Assembly: GCF_007830515.1 (NCBI RefSeq)
Contig: NZ_VLKT01000017.1
Span: forward strand, 62,001 to 126,000
Length of the DNA: 64,000 bases
From: Mesorhizobium tianshanense
GTDB lineage: Bacteria; Pseudomonadota; Alphaproteobacteria; Rhizobiales; Rhizobiaceae
Direction: 5' to 3'
Positions 1 to 11,818 of this stretch are shown piece by piece. A program made the position numbers and the translations under genes. The number at the start of each line of letters is the position of its first letter. Position 1 is the stretch's first letter. The notes beneath the pieces were generated by a model. That model ran no database searches, had not been told where the DNA came from, and saw nothing but the letters and a program-made list of their open reading frames with translations.

Positions 1-141
1 GGCCATCACCGCCGTTGCGATGCCAAGACCGGTGAGGCCTAGAAACTCGCGGCGGCCGATGGAACCGCGCTTGAGCCGCATCAATTGATCAACAAACTTT
101 TCCGGGTTTATCGGCAGTCCGTCACGATATGGTTTCGACAT
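1..141 (-). CDS. ABC transporter substrate-binding protein, N-terminus only (TAT-exported)
   Basis: Only the first 47 codons lie in the window; the gene runs off the left edge. The start codon is at 141. The visible N-terminus is hydrophilic and then carries a twin-arginine motif (SIGRREFLGL) followed by a hydrophobic stretch, so the product is probably folded in the cytoplasm and exported by the Tat pathway. It overlaps the end of the upstream ATPase gene by 20 bases. The pairing with a PotA-like ATPase suggests the periplasmic binding protein of a spermidine/putrescine or Fe3+ type importer. That assignment comes from context, because the ligand-binding part is not visible. Confidence 0.7.
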   Translation of the reverse strand, partial: MSKPYRDGLPINPEKFVDQLMRLKRGSIGRREFLGLTGLGIATAVMA

Positions 142-1258
142 GTTTGTTTTCCCTCTGGTTGGTCCCGTTGTTCTTGGGGTCCGGAAACGCGAGCGGCGTT
201 CCGGCGGTAAAGCCGATGGCGACGGATTCACCCGGCTTGAAGAGATTTCCACTGCCGATCAGGTGATCGGCCTTGGCGAGCAGCGTTCCGATACCGCCGA
301 CCTCGATCGCATATTCCGCGGTCGAGCCCAGAAAGATCCGGTTGCGGACAATGCCGTTCAGCCGGCCGCTTCCCGGTGCACCGAGACTTAGCGATTCAGG
401 GCGCAGGCTGACCGAAACGGCCTCGCCCTTTTGCAGCGAAGTCCGCTCGCGCGCGGCAATGACGGTACCGTCGGCAAGCGCCACCTCGACGAGGTTGGCC
501 GAGTGCCCGGCGACCTTGCCGCTCAAGAGATTGGTCTTGCCGACGAAGTCCGCGACGAAGAGATCGGCGGGCTCGTCGTAGATTTCGCTCGGCTGCCCGA
601 GCTGGACGATGCGCCCGCCATTCATGACACAGACGAAATCGCTCATCGACAGCGCTTCTTCCTGGTCGTGCGTGACAAGGACGAAGGTGATGCCGATCTC
701 GCGCTGCAGGTTCTGCAACTCTATCTGCATGTCGGTGCGCAGCTTCTTGTCGAGCGCCGCCAGCGGCTCGTCGAGCAGCAGCACCGCCGGCTTGTTGACC
801 AGCGCGCGCGCCAGGGCGACACGCTGCTGCTGGCCGCCGGAAAGCTCGTGGATCTTGCGGCGGCCGTAGCCGGCAAGCCGCACCATGGCGAGCGCCTCGC
901 CTGCCCTCAGGCTGATCTCCCGCGACGACAGCCGCGGCCGCGTCTGGCGCAGCCCGTAGGCGATGTTGTCCTCGACATCCAGATGCGGAAACAGCGCGTA
1001 TTGCTGGAACACCATGTTGACCGGCCGCCGATAGGGCGGCGTGCCGGCCATGTCGCGGCCACGGATGAAGACCGCACCTTCGCTCGGCTGTTCGAAGCCC
1101 CCGATCATGCGCAGGCAGGTCGTCTTGCCGCAGCCGGACGGTCCGAGCAGGGCGACAAAGGCCGACGGCGGGACGGCAAGATCGATGCCGCTGACCGCGG
1201 TCACGCTGCCGTAGCGTTTGGTGACCCCACGAAACTCGATGTCGGGCACTGCGGTCAA
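122..1258 (-). CDS. ABC transporter ATP-binding protein, PotA/UgpC-like (polyamine or related importer)
   Basis: A 378-residue ATPase that powers a binding-protein-dependent importer at the inner membrane. Visible motifs in order: Walker A GPSGCGKTT (39-47), Q-loop glutamine at about 85, signature LSGGQQQ (139-145), Walker B LLLDEP (160-165) and the H-loop histidine in VTHDQEE (about 197). A C-terminal regulatory TOBE-type region covers about residues 270-355. The length and C-terminal domain fit the PotA/FbpC group rather than amino-acid ATPases. It is first in a minus-strand operon, and the binding-protein gene starts inside its last codons, which implies translational coupling. Substrate specificity cannot be read from the sequence. 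Confidence 0.9.
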   Translation of the reverse strand: MTAVPDIEFRGVTKRYGSVTAVSGIDLAVPPSAFVALLGPSGCGKTTCLRMIGGFEQPSEGAVFIRGRDMAGTPPYRRPVNMVFQQYALFPHLDVEDNIAYGLRQTRPRLSSREISLRAGEALAMVRLAGYGRRKIHELSGGQQQRVALARALVNKPAVLLLDEPLAALDKKLRTDMQIELQNLQREIGITFVLVTHDQEEALSMSDFVCVMNGGRIVQLGQPSEIYDEPADLFVADFVGKTNLLSGKVAGHSANLVEVALADGTVIAARERTSLQKGEAVSVSLRPESLSLGAPGSGRLNGIVRNRIFLGSTAEYAIEVGGIGTLLAKADHLIGSGNLFKPGESVAIGFTAGTPLAFPDPKNNGTNQRENKHVETIS

Positions 1259-1318
1259 AGCTGCGGGCTCCAGCGACAGGACAATTCTGAGACGCTATCA
1301 GAGCCAATGGCAGCTAGT

Positions 1319-1340
1319 ATATACCTCGCAGGTGGTATAT
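1319..1340. promoter_or_regulatory. 22-bp inverted repeat, candidate operator
   Basis: Arms ATATACC and GGTATAT are perfect inverted repeats separated by 8 bases, with a smaller ACCT/AGGT palindrome nested inside. The site lies in the 114-bp gap between the divergent ABC operon and the LuxR-type gene, 33 bases before the regulator's start. Its size and symmetry suit a dimeric LuxR-type regulator, so it may be the binding site of the adjacent protein. No known consensus is matched. Confidence 0.45.
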
Positions 1341-1372
1341 CTGATGTATTTTCTCGTTTAAGGGGGTAGGGA

Positions 1373-2185
1373 TTGAGCGTATCGCGCAGCGACGAATACA
1401 ATCAGCTCGCCACGCTCATCGCCTCGACACGGGAGACGAGCGGCGAACTTTTCGGCAAGGCGATGGTCGGCTGGCTTCGGCAGCATGTCAGTTTCGACCA
1501 CTGTGTGATCTTCGGCTATCGCGGCGCCTCGCGCCCGCCGCTGCTGTTCGAGACGTTCTCGCCGTCGGAGAGTCACGTCTTCGTCGCGCTCTATCAGGAA
1601 GGCCCTTATCTGCTCGACCCGTTCCACCATGCGGCGGTCGAGCGCAAGGAAGGTTTTTGGCGCATGCGCGAACTGGCGCCGGACCGCTTCTACGCCAGCG
1701 AATATTACCGCTCCTACTATAGCCAGACCAGGCTGGCCGAGGAGGTCGGTTTCTTCGTGCCGCTGCCGGGTAAGGACGCGCTGGTGGTCTCGCTGATGCG
1801 GCTGCACGCTTCGGGACCCTTCGGAACCGCCGATGCCAGGCTGCTGCGCGACATGGCGCCGGCGGTGATCGGCTTCGTCAGGCTGCGCTGGCCAGTCCTT
1901 CCGGCTGACGAACCGGCCGAGACGAAGCAGGACGAGGCGATTGCCGCGGCCAGCGAGTTCGAACGTGCTCATATCTGGAAGAGCCTTTCGCTGACGCCGC
2001 GCGAAAAGCAGGTCGTCGATCTGGTGCTTCAGGGGCATTCCACGGAATCGATCGCCAGGGCCATGCGCATCGTACCGGGAACCGTGAAGGTTCATCGCCG
2101 CAACATCTACCGCAAGCTCAAGATCAAGTCCCAGGCTGGTCTCTTCGCACGTTTCGTCGAGATCATCGACGCGCGGATTCGGTAG
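1373..2185 (+). CDS. LuxR-family transcriptional regulator
   Basis: A 270-residue regulator. The C-terminal part (about 205-262) is a GerE/LuxR helix-turn-helix: LTPREKQVVDLVLQGHS begins it, and TVKVHRRNIYRKL is the recognition helix region. The N-terminal 190 residues form a sensory domain that I do not recognise. It lacks an obvious receiver domain, so this is not a two-component regulator. The start is TTG at 1373 behind a purine-rich AGGGGGTAGGGA. The gene is divergent from the ABC operon to its left with a palindrome between them, so it probably controls that operon and perhaps itself. No luxI-type gene is visible. Confidence 0.85.
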   Translation: MSVSRSDEYNQLATLIASTRETSGELFGKAMVGWLRQHVSFDHCVIFGYRGASRPPLLFETFSPSESHVFVALYQEGPYLLDPFHHAAVERKEGFWRMRELAPDRFYASEYYRSYYSQTRLAEEVGFFVPLPGKDALVVSLMRLHASGPFGTADARLLRDMAPAVIGFVRLRWPVLPADEPAETKQDEAIAAASEFERAHIWKSLSLTPREKQVVDLVLQGHSTESIARAMRIVPGTVKVHRRNIYRKLKIKSQAGLFARFVEIIDARIR

Positions 2186-2217
2186 CCCACGATTTCGGAA
2201 TGACCTCGCTCGGGCGG

Positions 2218-4287
<2,070 letters not shown>

Positions 4288-4404
4288 GCAAAACCTCTCG
4301 CAATGATGACGGCCGACAACGCCGACGGGATTTACAGGGCGAGCACCCGGGGATGGGAACCGGATGTTTTTGCGGAAGACCTCGCCGCAGCAGCGAGGGT
4401 GTAG

Positions 4405-5352
4405 TCAACGCAGCGCCTTCTGGCCGCCGGCCGCTGTGATCACACCGACGATGATCAGTCCGGTCAGCAGCAGACGGACGCCGGCACTGACACCGAATGT
4501 GTTGAGCATGGTCAAGAGTAGCACCAGGAACAGTGCCGCTCCCCAGACCCCCGGCACATTGGCCTTGCCGCCGGCCACCGACGTGCCGCCGATGACGACC
4601 ACGGCGATCGAGGCCAGCAGGTACTCATTGCCGATATCGACATTGGCGCCGCGGAAGTAGCCGGCGAGCAGCGCCCCGTCGAGGCCGCCGAGCGCACCCG
4701 ACAGCGTGTAGGTGAGGAAGCGGATGCGGCCGACATTGACGCCGGCCAGCCACGCCGCACGGATGTTCTGGCCGATCGCCAGCACAGAGCGGCCATAGAT
4801 CATGCGCTGCAGCGCGATGGCAGCTCCGATGGTGAACAGCACGGTGAGGATCGCCAGTACCGGAATGCCCAGAATCTGCCGGTTGGCGAAATCGGCGAAG
4901 CCCGGCGGCGGCTTGATCTGCAAGCCGCGCCCATAGCTGATGTCGATCGACTGGATGATGAAGCTCGCCGACAACGTCGCGATGATCGGCGGAATGCGCA
5001 GCGCCCAGATCAAGAGATAGTTGGCGGCGCCGATCGCCATGCCGCAGGCCAGCGCCGCCAGCAGCCCGACGGCGATCATCTGGTCATTGCCGTCCATCAC
5101 TTTCATGGCGACGGCGCTGGCAAGGCCGATATTCGCCGGCAGCGACAGGTCGACGTTGCCCGGCCCGAGCGTGATCACGAACATCTGGCCGACACCGACG
5201 ATGACGGTGAAGACCGCGAGCGACAAAGCCGCGGTGATCATGCCGCCTCCGCCATACCCGCCGGTGAAGGTGACCGTCGCCAGCCACACCAGAGCCGCGC
5301 CGATGAAGGACCAGATCCAGGGTTTGGCGAGCAGCAAACGCAACGAGGCCAT
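4405..5352 (-). CDS. sugar ABC transporter permease, RbsC/BPD_transp_2 family (second permease)
   Basis: A 315-residue polytopic inner-membrane protein with about eight to ten hydrophobic segments. It has the conserved GGTSVAGGKAN region of ribose-type permeases near residue 260. It is the last gene of a four-gene importer and starts 3 bases after the first permease stops. Two different permease genes suggest a heterodimeric membrane channel, whereas classical RbsC forms a homodimer. The substrate is probably a monosaccharide or related polyol; this is inferred from the family only. Confidence 0.88.
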   Translation of the reverse strand: MASLRLLLAKPWIWSFIGAALVWLATVTFTGGYGGGGMITAALSLAVFTVIVGVGQMFVITLGPGNVDLSLPANIGLASAVAMKVMDGNDQMIAVGLLAALACGMAIGAANYLLIWALRIPPIIATLSASFIIQSIDISYGRGLQIKPPPGFADFANRQILGIPVLAILTVLFTIGAAIALQRMIYGRSVLAIGQNIRAAWLAGVNVGRIRFLTYTLSGALGGLDGALLAGYFRGANVDIGNEYLLASIAVVVIGGTSVAGGKANVPGVWGAALFLVLLLTMLNTFGVSAGVRLLLTGLIIVGVITAAGGQKALR

Positions 5353-5355
5353 CGC

Positions 5356-6336
5356 TCATCTCTCCCTGCGGCTGATCAGCACCCGGGCCGCCAGCACGAT
5401 GATGAGGATGGCGCCATTGGCGGCGACCTGCCAGTCGGGCGGGATGTGCATGAAGGTCAGCAGCGGCGACGCGGCGAGCGCCAGCGTCAGCGCGCCGATG
5501 ACCGCGCCGATCGGCGACACCCGGCCGCCGACGAATTCGCCGCCGCCGAGGATGACGCCGGCGATCGACAGCAGCGTGTAGCCATTGCCGATATTGGCGT
5601 CGGCCGAGGTGGTGATGCCGATCAAGGCCATGCCGGACAGCACGCCGAACAGGCCGGCCAGTGCAAACAGCACGATCTTGGTCTTGAGCAGCGACCAGCC
5701 GGCGCGTTCGAGCGCGGCGGCATTGCCGCCCGATCCGCGCAGGATCACGCCATAGGAGGTGCGCATCAGCCCGAAATAGACGACCGCCGCGATCAGCAGC
5801 GCCGCAATGATCGGGAACGGGACGAGAGGCGGCTTGAAGGCCATGAGCGACAGCAGCCAGTCGGGCGCCTTGCCGCCGGGCTTCGGCAGGGTGAGGATGG
5901 CAAGGCCCTGCCAGACGAAACTCATGCCGAGCGTCACCACGATCGAAGGCAAATTGCGCAGATGGATCAGCGCGCCGAGCAGCGCGTAGACGCCGATCGA
6001 TGCGAGCAGGATCACGACACCAACCAGCGGCGCATCCTTCAGCCATGTCGCCGTGACGCAGCCGACGAACCCGACGAAGGTGCCGATCGACAGGTCCAGC
6101 TCGTTGCCGGCGATGACGAACATCTGCGCGATCGTCGCCAGCGCGATCGGGATCGCAAGGTTCAGCATCAGGCTGAAGCCGAAATAGCTGATGGCGCGCG
6201 GGTTGAGCCAGGCGATCGCCAGCAACACCAGCACCAGCGACAGCGCCGGCAGCAAGCTGCGCAACAGGCGCGCCCGCGCCAGCTTGCCGCGCTCGGAGGA
6301 ACCCCTGGGGCCGGTCTCGACAGGTGCTGCCGTCAT
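5356..6336 (-). CDS. sugar ABC transporter permease, RbsC/BPD_transp_2 family (first permease)
   Basis: A 326-residue inner-membrane permease of the ribose/xylose type. The N-terminal 25 residues are charged and cytoplasmic, followed by multiple hydrophobic helices. The family's GGGEFVGGRVSP loop lies near residue 270. It begins one base after the ATPase stop, so translation is probably coupled. It is paralogous to the next permease in the operon. Confidence 0.88.
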   Translation of the reverse strand: MTAAPVETGPRGSSERGKLARARLLRSLLPALSLVLVLLAIAWLNPRAISYFGFSLMLNLAIPIALATIAQMFVIAGNELDLSIGTFVGFVGCVTATWLKDAPLVGVVILLASIGVYALLGALIHLRNLPSIVVTLGMSFVWQGLAILTLPKPGGKAPDWLLSLMAFKPPLVPFPIIAALLIAAVVYFGLMRTSYGVILRGSGGNAAALERAGWSLLKTKIVLFALAGLFGVLSGMALIGITTSADANIGNGYTLLSIAGVILGGGEFVGGRVSPIGAVIGALTLALAASPLLTFMHIPPDWQVAANGAILIIVLAARVLISRRER

Positions 6337-6337
6337 C

Positions 6338-7807
6338 TCAGGCCGCGTCGCCGAACGAGGACTGGATGATCTTTTTCTCCGTCAGCTCGTCGCGACGAAG
6401 GTTGGCGACGATCCGGCCGTTCTTGAAGACATAGATCTGGTGGCAATTGTCGAGCTCTTCGGTTTCGGTGGTGTACCAGAGGAAGGTGCGGCCGCGGCCG
6501 GCCTCTTCGCGCACGAGATCGTAAACCTCGAGCTTGGTCCCGATATCGACGCCGCGCATCGGGTCGTCCATCAGCACGATCTTCGCGTCGGAGCCGAGCG
6601 CCCGGGCAAACAGGGCCTTCTGCTGGTTGCCGCCGGACAGCGAGAAGATGTTGTTGTTCATGTCGGGGGTGCGGATGCCGATTTTCTTTTGCCAGAAGGT
6701 GGCGAGTTCGGCTTCGCGTTGCGGCGAGATCAAGAGGCCGCTGCGCAATCGCGCCAGCGAGCGGATGCCGATATTTTGCGCAATCGACCATTGCGGAAAA
6801 ATCCCGTCCGACTGGCGGTCGCCGGCCACCAATGCCACCGGCGCGGTGACCTCGATGCCGGCTTTGGAGCGCGCAGCAGCAGCGAAGATCGCCAGCAGCA
6901 GATCGGTCTGTCCATGGCCGGCCAACCCGGCAAGCCCGATGATCTCGCCGGCATGCGCCACGAGTTCGTTGCCGTCCTCTTGCCGGGCCGGGCGGGCCCG
7001 GACCCGCAACGGGCCGGCCTCCGGCTTTTGGGTCGCGATTTCGGCCGCGATCTTCTCACGCGCTTCCGCACCGCCCATGGTCGTCACCAGCCTGTCGCGA
7101 TCGAAAGCCTTCGCCGCATCCGACGCGACGACCTTGCCGTCGCGCATCACCACGATGCGGTCGGCATTCCCGAGCACCTCGCCCAGAAGATGCGAGATCA
7201 GGATGCAGCTCCGGCCAGCGGCGACAAAGCGCCGGACGAAGGCCAGTAACTGTCCGGCCGTATGCGCATCGAGCGAGGATGTCGGCTCGTCGAGGATGAC
7301 CAGTTCGAGCGGATCCTGCGTCACCGTGAAGGCACGCGCCACCTCGACCATCTGCCGCCTGCCGATCGAAAGGTCGCTGGCGATATCTGAGGCGGAGATG
7401 CTGTGGCCCGGGAAGATCTCGTCGAGCTTGGCGGCGATGAGATCGGCCGCCTTGCGCCGCCAGCCGAAGCCGCTGAGCGCCGGATGGTTGATGCGCGTGT
7501 TCTCGGCAACGCTGAGGTTCGGGCACAGCGACAGTTCCTGGAACACGCAGCGTATGCCGAGCTGCTGGGCGCGCGGCACCGAATAATTGTCCTCGATGAC
7601 GCCACGCACCGCGATCTGCCCGCTGTCGGGCACAAGCGTGCCCGCCACCATATGCATGAGCGTCGACTTGCCCGCGCCATTGTGGCCGACGAGGCCGACG
7701 CATTCGCCGGCGCGGACGTGGAAATCGACGCCGGCGAGCGCACGGACGGCGCCGAAGTGTTTTTCGGCGCCGTCCAGCCTGACGATGTCTGCGCTAGCTT
7801 CCGGCAT
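6338..7807 (-). CDS. sugar ABC transporter ATP-binding protein, RbsA-like tandem ATPase
   Basis: A 489-residue protein with two ABC domains. The N-terminal half has a normal Walker A (GHNGAGKST, about 40-48), a signature-like [12 protein letters not shown] and a Walker [11 protein letters not shown]. The C-terminal half has a degenerate P-loop (GLAGHGQTD), as usual for this family, but retains [15 protein letters not shown] and [12 protein letters not shown]. It energises the two downstream permeases. The gap to the binding-protein gene upstream is 62 bases, while the spacing to the permeases is near zero. Confidence 0.9.
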   Translation of the reverse strand: MPEASADIVRLDGAEKHFGAVRALAGVDFHVRAGECVGLVGHNGAGKSTLMHMVAGTLVPDSGQIAVRGVIEDNYSVPRAQQLGIRCVFQELSLCPNLSVAENTRINHPALSGFGWRRKAADLIAAKLDEIFPGHSISASDIASDLSIGRRQMVEVARAFTVTQDPLELVILDEPTSSLDAHTAGQLLAFVRRFVAAGRSCILISHLLGEVLGNADRIVVMRDGKVVASDAAKAFDRDRLVTTMGGAEAREKIAAEIATQKPEAGPLRVRARPARQEDGNELVAHAGEIIGLAGLAGHGQTDLLLAIFAAAARSKAGIEVTAPVALVAGDRQSDGIFPQWSIAQNIGIRSLARLRSGLLISPQREAELATFWQKKIGIRTPDMNNNIFSLSGGNQQKALFARALGSDAKIVLMDDPMRGVDIGTKLEVYDLVREEAGRGRTFLWYTTETEELDNCHQIYVFKNGRIVANLRRDELTEKKIIQSSFGDAA

Positions 7808-7869
7808 TCCTCAGCAATATCCGTTCGGCGACGCCGGAAGCAATGCCGGAAGCAACGATTGTGTCACGC

Positions 7870-8883
7870 TCACTTGATGTTGGCTTTGATGGCCGCGATG
7901 GCATCTTCCTGCGTGTACTCGTGGCTGGCCACGCCACCTTTGGGGATTTTCGGCAGCGCGGCCTCGAAATCGTCCTGGGTGAAGGCGAGGTATGGCACCA
8001 GCAGATCATGCGGGATGTCGGTGCGGCCGTCGAGCACCTGCTGCGCCACCCAGAAGGCCAGCGACGATACGCCCGGCGCGATCGACGCCGACCAGGTCTG
8101 GTAGCCGTCCTTTTCCTTCTGCTCCTTCCACCACTGCAATTCGTCCTGGCGGTTGCCCATGATGATGGTCGGACGCGGCTTGCCGGCGGCGGCGAAGGCC
8201 TGTGCCGCGCCATAGCCGTCGCCGCCCTGATCGACGACGCCGACAATTTCCGGCAGCGACGGCAGGATCGTCGCGACCGCCTTCTGTGCCGTCGTCTGAT
8301 CCCAGTCGCCGGTGACCGAACCGACGATCTTGAATTCGGGATGGGCGGCGACGCCCTCCAGGATGCCGGCATGGATGGCGTCGTCGATCGAGGTGCCGGC
8401 GAGGCCGCGGATTTCCAGCAGATTGCCGCCCTTGGGCTGGAACTTGGCCATCTGCTCGACTTCCTGCTTGCCCATATCCTTGAAGTCGACGACCACGCGA
8501 TAGGCGCAGGGTTCGGTGACGATGCCGTCGAAGGAGACGACGACGATGCCGGCGTCGCAAGCCTGCTTGATGGCGCCGTTGAGCGCGTCAGGCGAGGCGG
8601 CGTTGATGACGATCGCGTCATAGCCTTGCAGGATCAGGTTCTGCACCTGGGCCGCCTGGGTCGGCACCTCCTTGTCGGCCGTCGTGAAGATGTCGGCGGC
8701 CGCGACCACCCCGTCGGCGACCGCCTTCTTGGTGACGATGGCGTAGCTGTCGAGCATCGCCTGCCGCCACGAATTGCCGGCATAATTGTTGGAAAAGGCG
8801 ATCTTCTTGTCGCTGGTGTCGGCAAGCGCGGTGCCTGAGGCGAGCATCGCCGCAAGGGCGCTCAGGACGAGTAGCTTCTTCAT
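7870..8883 (-). CDS. sugar ABC transporter substrate-binding protein (periplasmic, RbsB-like)
   Basis: A 337-residue periplasmic binding protein. A Sec signal peptide covers residues 1-21 (MKKLLVLSALAAMLASGTALA), then a type I periplasmic-binding fold begins with KKIAFSNNYAGNSWRQAML. It delivers its ligand to the permease pair encoded downstream. The start has a strong GGGAGGA about 8 bases upstream. It is the first gene of the operon, and its promoter region (8884-9146) is shared with the divergent gnd gene. The ligand is not determinable; a ribose/xylose-like sugar or a polyol fits the family. Confidence 0.9.
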   Translation of the reverse strand: MKKLLVLSALAAMLASGTALADTSDKKIAFSNNYAGNSWRQAMLDSYAIVTKKAVADGVVAAADIFTTADKEVPTQAAQVQNLILQGYDAIVINAASPDALNGAIKQACDAGIVVVSFDGIVTEPCAYRVVVDFKDMGKQEVEQMAKFQPKGGNLLEIRGLAGTSIDDAIHAGILEGVAAHPEFKIVGSVTGDWDQTTAQKAVATILPSLPEIVGVVDQGGDGYGAAQAFAAAGKPRPTIIMGNRQDELQWWKEQKEKDGYQTWSASIAPGVSSLAFWVAQQVLDGRTDIPHDLLVPYLAFTQDDFEAALPKIPKGGVASHEYTQEDAIAAIKANIK

Positions 8884-8916
8884 GTCATAATCCTCCCATG
8901 GATTGCTGGTCTTTGT

Positions 8917-8966
8917 TGGCTGCTAATGGCTGCTATGATGACCTTCGTTTCAATATTGTCAGACAA
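8917..8966. promoter_or_regulatory. direct repeat and short palindrome upstream of the sugar ABC operon
   Basis: Two copies of TGGCTGCTA (8917-8925 and 8927-8935) stand in tandem with a 10-base period, one helical turn, about 35-50 bases before the binding-protein start. A short palindrome TTGTC-A-GACAA (8956-8966) lies further upstream. These are plausible regulator sites for the sugar operon. No regulator gene for it is found nearby. Confidence 0.3.
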
Positions 8967-9047
8967 ATTTAGATGGGCGCACTTGTCAACAGCGATCAGT
9001 GACGGTTTGACGATCAACTTGCGGTGCAACGATTGAAAAGGGTTCGG

Positions 9048-9073
9048 CTCCTGGTCTACCTCTGAACCAGGAG
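9048..9073. promoter_or_regulatory. inverted repeat upstream of gnd
   Basis: Perfect 8-bp arms CTCCTGGT (9048-9055) and ACCAGGAG (9066-9073) with a 10-base loop lie about 75 bases before the gnd start. It may be an operator or a 5'-leader hairpin of the gnd-zwf transcript. There is no U-run, so it is not a terminator. Confidence 0.3.
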
Positions 9074-9146
9074 ACCGAGATTATATGGCAGTGACGCCGA
9101 GTGTCGGTCGGCGCGGCTTCTATCCCTCAAGAACCAGGACGAGAAC

Positions 9147-10163
9147 ATGCAGATTGGAATGATGGGACTGGGCAGGATGGGCGCCAACATGGTGCGGCGC
9201 CTGCTGCGCGATGGCCACGAATGTGTCGTCTACGACATCAACCCAGCCAGCGTCGCCGCGCTGATCAAGGACGGCGCGATCGGAGCGGCGTCGATGGAGG
9301 AGTTCGTCGGCAGGCTGACCAAGCCGCGCAGCGCCTGGCTGATGCTGCCGGCGGCGATCACCGGCAAGATCGTCGAGCAAGTGGCCGCACTGATGGAGCC
9401 GGGCGACATCATCATCGACGGCGGCAATTCCTACTACCACGACGCAGTCAACCAGGCGGCGCGCCTTGCCTCCAAGGGCCTGAACTATGTCGATGTCGGC
9501 ACCAGCGGCGGTGTCTGGGGCCTCGAGCGCGGTTATTGCCTGATGATTGGCGGCCCCGACGGCGCGGTCCGGCATCTCGATCCGGTCTTCGCGACCCTGG
9601 CGCCGGGCGCCGATGCCGGCACGCCTGCCCCAGGCAAGGATGCAGGAACAGCCCCCTTCGGCTATCTCCATTGCGGACCGAGCGGCGCCGGCCATTTCGT
9701 CAAGATGGTCCACAACGGCATCGAATACGGCGTCATGGCCGCCTATGCCGAGGGCATGAACATCCTGAAGTCGGCGAATGCGGGCAAGAAGCAGCGGATG
9801 GCGGATGCCGAAACCAGCCCGCTGGAGAACCCGCAATACTACCAGTTCGACATCGACGTCGGCGAGGTGGCCGAAGTCTGGCGGCATGGCAGCGTCATCG
9901 GTTCCTGGCTGCTCGATCTGACGGCGGGCGTGTTGAAGGCCGACTCGGCGCTGACCCAGTTCGGCGGACGGGTTTCGGACTCCGGCGAAGGCCGCTGGAC
10001 GCTGAAGGCGGCGATCGACACCGGCGTGCCGGCGCCGGTTCTGTCCTCGGCCCTGTTCGACCGGTTCTCCTCGCAAGGCGAATCCGAATTCGCCGACAAG
10101 CTCCTGTCCGCCATGCGCTATGCTTTCGGTGGCCATGTCGAAAAGCCGAAGGCCGGCTCGTGA
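9147..10163 (+). CDS. gnd: 6-phosphogluconate dehydrogenase, decarboxylating (short form)
   Basis: A 338-residue cytoplasmic enzyme that converts 6-phosphogluconate to ribulose 5-phosphate and CO2. The Rossmann motif GLGRMG is at 7-12, and the substrate-binding segment [11 protein letters not shown] is near 90-101. [19 protein letters not shown], with its catalytic lysine, is near 175-190. At about 340 residues it belongs to the short Gnd class, often NAD-preferring, rather than the 470-residue E. coli type; the cofactor preference is inference. The stop is 16 bases before zwf, so the two form an operon. Confidence 0.93.
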   Translation: MQIGMMGLGRMGANMVRRLLRDGHECVVYDINPASVAALIKDGAIGAASMEEFVGRLTKPRSAWLMLPAAITGKIVEQVAALMEPGDIIIDGGNSYYHDAVNQAARLASKGLNYVDVGTSGGVWGLERGYCLMIGGPDGAVRHLDPVFATLAPGADAGTPAPGKDAGTAPFGYLHCGPSGAGHFVKMVHNGIEYGVMAAYAEGMNILKSANAGKKQRMADAETSPLENPQYYQFDIDVGEVAEVWRHGSVIGSWLLDLTAGVLKADSALTQFGGRVSDSGEGRWTLKAAIDTGVPAPVLSSALFDRFSSQGESEFADKLLSAMRYAFGGHVEKPKAGS

Positions 10164-10179
10164 CTGGGGAGAGACACTT

Positions 10180-11556
10180 ATGAGCCAGGAACGGTCCGAC
10201 ACGCTGGTGCTTTTCGGGGCAACCGGCGATCTCGCCCACCAGAAGATCTTCCCGGCGCTTTATACCATGGTCGCCAAGGGGACCCTGACCGAGCCGGTGA
10301 TCGGCGTCGCTTTCGACGCCTGGGACCTGAAGCAGTTGCAGGCGCGCGCCCGCGACGGCATTGGCAAGACCATCGGCAAGGTCGACGAAAAGATCTTCGC
10401 GAAACTTGCCGCGCTGCTTCGCTATGTCAGCGGCGATTACCGGAGCGCCGCGACATTTGAGAAGCTGAAAAACGTGCTGGGAACCGCGCAGCACCCGCTG
10501 CACTATCTGGCGGTACCGCCGACCATGTTCGAAACGGTCATCCAGGGGCTGGAGCAGTCGGGCGCGGCCCAGGGCGCGCGCCTGATGGTGGAAAAGCCCT
10601 TCGGTCACGATCTGCAATCGGCGCGCTGGTTGAACCGGGTTCTGCACCTGGTGTTCGACGAGCAGTCGATCTTTCGCATCGACCATTATCTCGGCAAGGA
10701 AGCGATCCAGAACCTGCTCTATTTCCGCTTCGCCAATTCCTTTCTCGAGCCGATCTGGAACCGCAATTTCGTTGAGAGCGTGCAGATCACCATGGCCGAG
10801 GATTTCGGCGTCGAGGGCCGCGGCCACTTCTACGACGAGGTCGGCTGCATCCGCGACGTCATCGAAAACCACCTGCTCAACATCCTGCTGCTGCTCGCAA
10901 TGGAACCGCCCGTCGGCCGCTCGGCCGACGATCTGATCGACGAGAAGGTGCAGGTGCTGAGGGCGATCCGGACGCTGAACAAGGACGATGTCGTGCGCGG
11001 CCAATTCAACGGCTATCTCGCCGAGCCCGGCGTGGCGCCGAACTCGCCGGTCGAGACCTTCGCGGCGGTGCGGTTTTTCATCGACACCTGGCGCTGGCAG
11101 GATGTGCCCTTCTTCATCCGCGCCGGCAAATCCCTGCCCGTGCATGCCACCGAGGTCATTGTCCGGCTGAAGCGGCCGCCACTCGACGTCTTCGATCCGA
11201 TCAAGCCCGATGACGCCAACCATGTGCGCTTCCGCATCAATCCGCAGGTGGCGATCTCGATCGGCGCCCAGCGCAAAGCCCCCGGCGACGACATGATCGG
11301 CGAGCAGGTCGAACTGACGGCCCTGGACGAGTCGAAGGGCGACATGCCGCCCTATGAGCGGTTGATCGGCGATGCCATGAACGGCAACCGCCAGCTGTTC
11401 ACCCGCCAGGATGCCAGCGAGCTTGCCTGGCGGATCGTCGGCCCGGTGCTTGGCGATACCACGCCGCCTCCGCTTTACGAGCCAGGGACATGGGGCCCTG
11501 CCGACGCGATGGCCGGGTTCGGACCGCCGAACGGCTGGATCAATCCGGCGAAATGA
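10180..11556 (+). CDS. zwf: glucose-6-phosphate 1-dehydrogenase
   Basis: The first enzyme of the oxidative pentose phosphate and Entner-Doudoroff routes, oxidising glucose 6-phosphate to the lactone. The chosen ATG at 10180 follows a GGGGAGA ribosome site and gives 458 residues. The dinucleotide-binding FGATGDLA lies at 12-19. The active-site RIDHYLGKE has its catalytic histidine at 169. The C-terminal domain ends normally. Many rhizobia have zwf-pgl-edd; here gnd precedes zwf and no pgl or edd follows. Confidence 0.93.
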   Translation: MSQERSDTLVLFGATGDLAHQKIFPALYTMVAKGTLTEPVIGVAFDAWDLKQLQARARDGIGKTIGKVDEKIFAKLAALLRYVSGDYRSAATFEKLKNVLGTAQHPLHYLAVPPTMFETVIQGLEQSGAAQGARLMVEKPFGHDLQSARWLNRVLHLVFDEQSIFRIDHYLGKEAIQNLLYFRFANSFLEPIWNRNFVESVQITMAEDFGVEGRGHFYDEVGCIRDVIENHLLNILLLLAMEPPVGRSADDLIDEKVQVLRAIRTLNKDDVVRGQFNGYLAEPGVAPNSPVETFAAVRFFIDTWRWQDVPFFIRAGKSLPVHATEVIVRLKRPPLDVFDPIKPDDANHVRFRINPQVAISIGAQRKAPGDDMIGEQVELTALDESKGDMPPYERLIGDAMNGNRQLFTRQDASELAWRIVGPVLGDTTPPPLYEPGTWGPADAMAGFGPPNGWINPAK

Positions 11557-11818
11557 TCTCGAGAGCCGGCGGCAATGTCGACAAACTCGACGAACTGCCT
11601 GCCGATTGCAGGCGCGGCGACAACACCCGCGCCTTCGAAGGCGGATTTCGACTGTGGCGCGACAAATCACTGATCGTCTGATATTCTGATGGTTGGGGTC
11701 AGACCTGTTGATCTGAGTGCTGCTGTTAGTATTGTGTCCAAAATAATGTGCGGCGTCATTGCGTTACGCAGATTTGCCGACTAGGAATTCTGCTACCCCC
11801 CTGGATGGAGAAAATAGA

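Noticed and set aside
9895..11670. 591-codon open frame on the minus strand opposite zwf
   Set aside because: Composition is typical of an antisense frame, with no motif; zwf is intact on the plus strand.
11557..11700. In-frame extension after zwf (a frame ending RLWRDKSLIV)
   Set aside because: It might be a remnant of a downstream pathway gene, but it has no start or ribosome site of its own, and I could match it to nothing.
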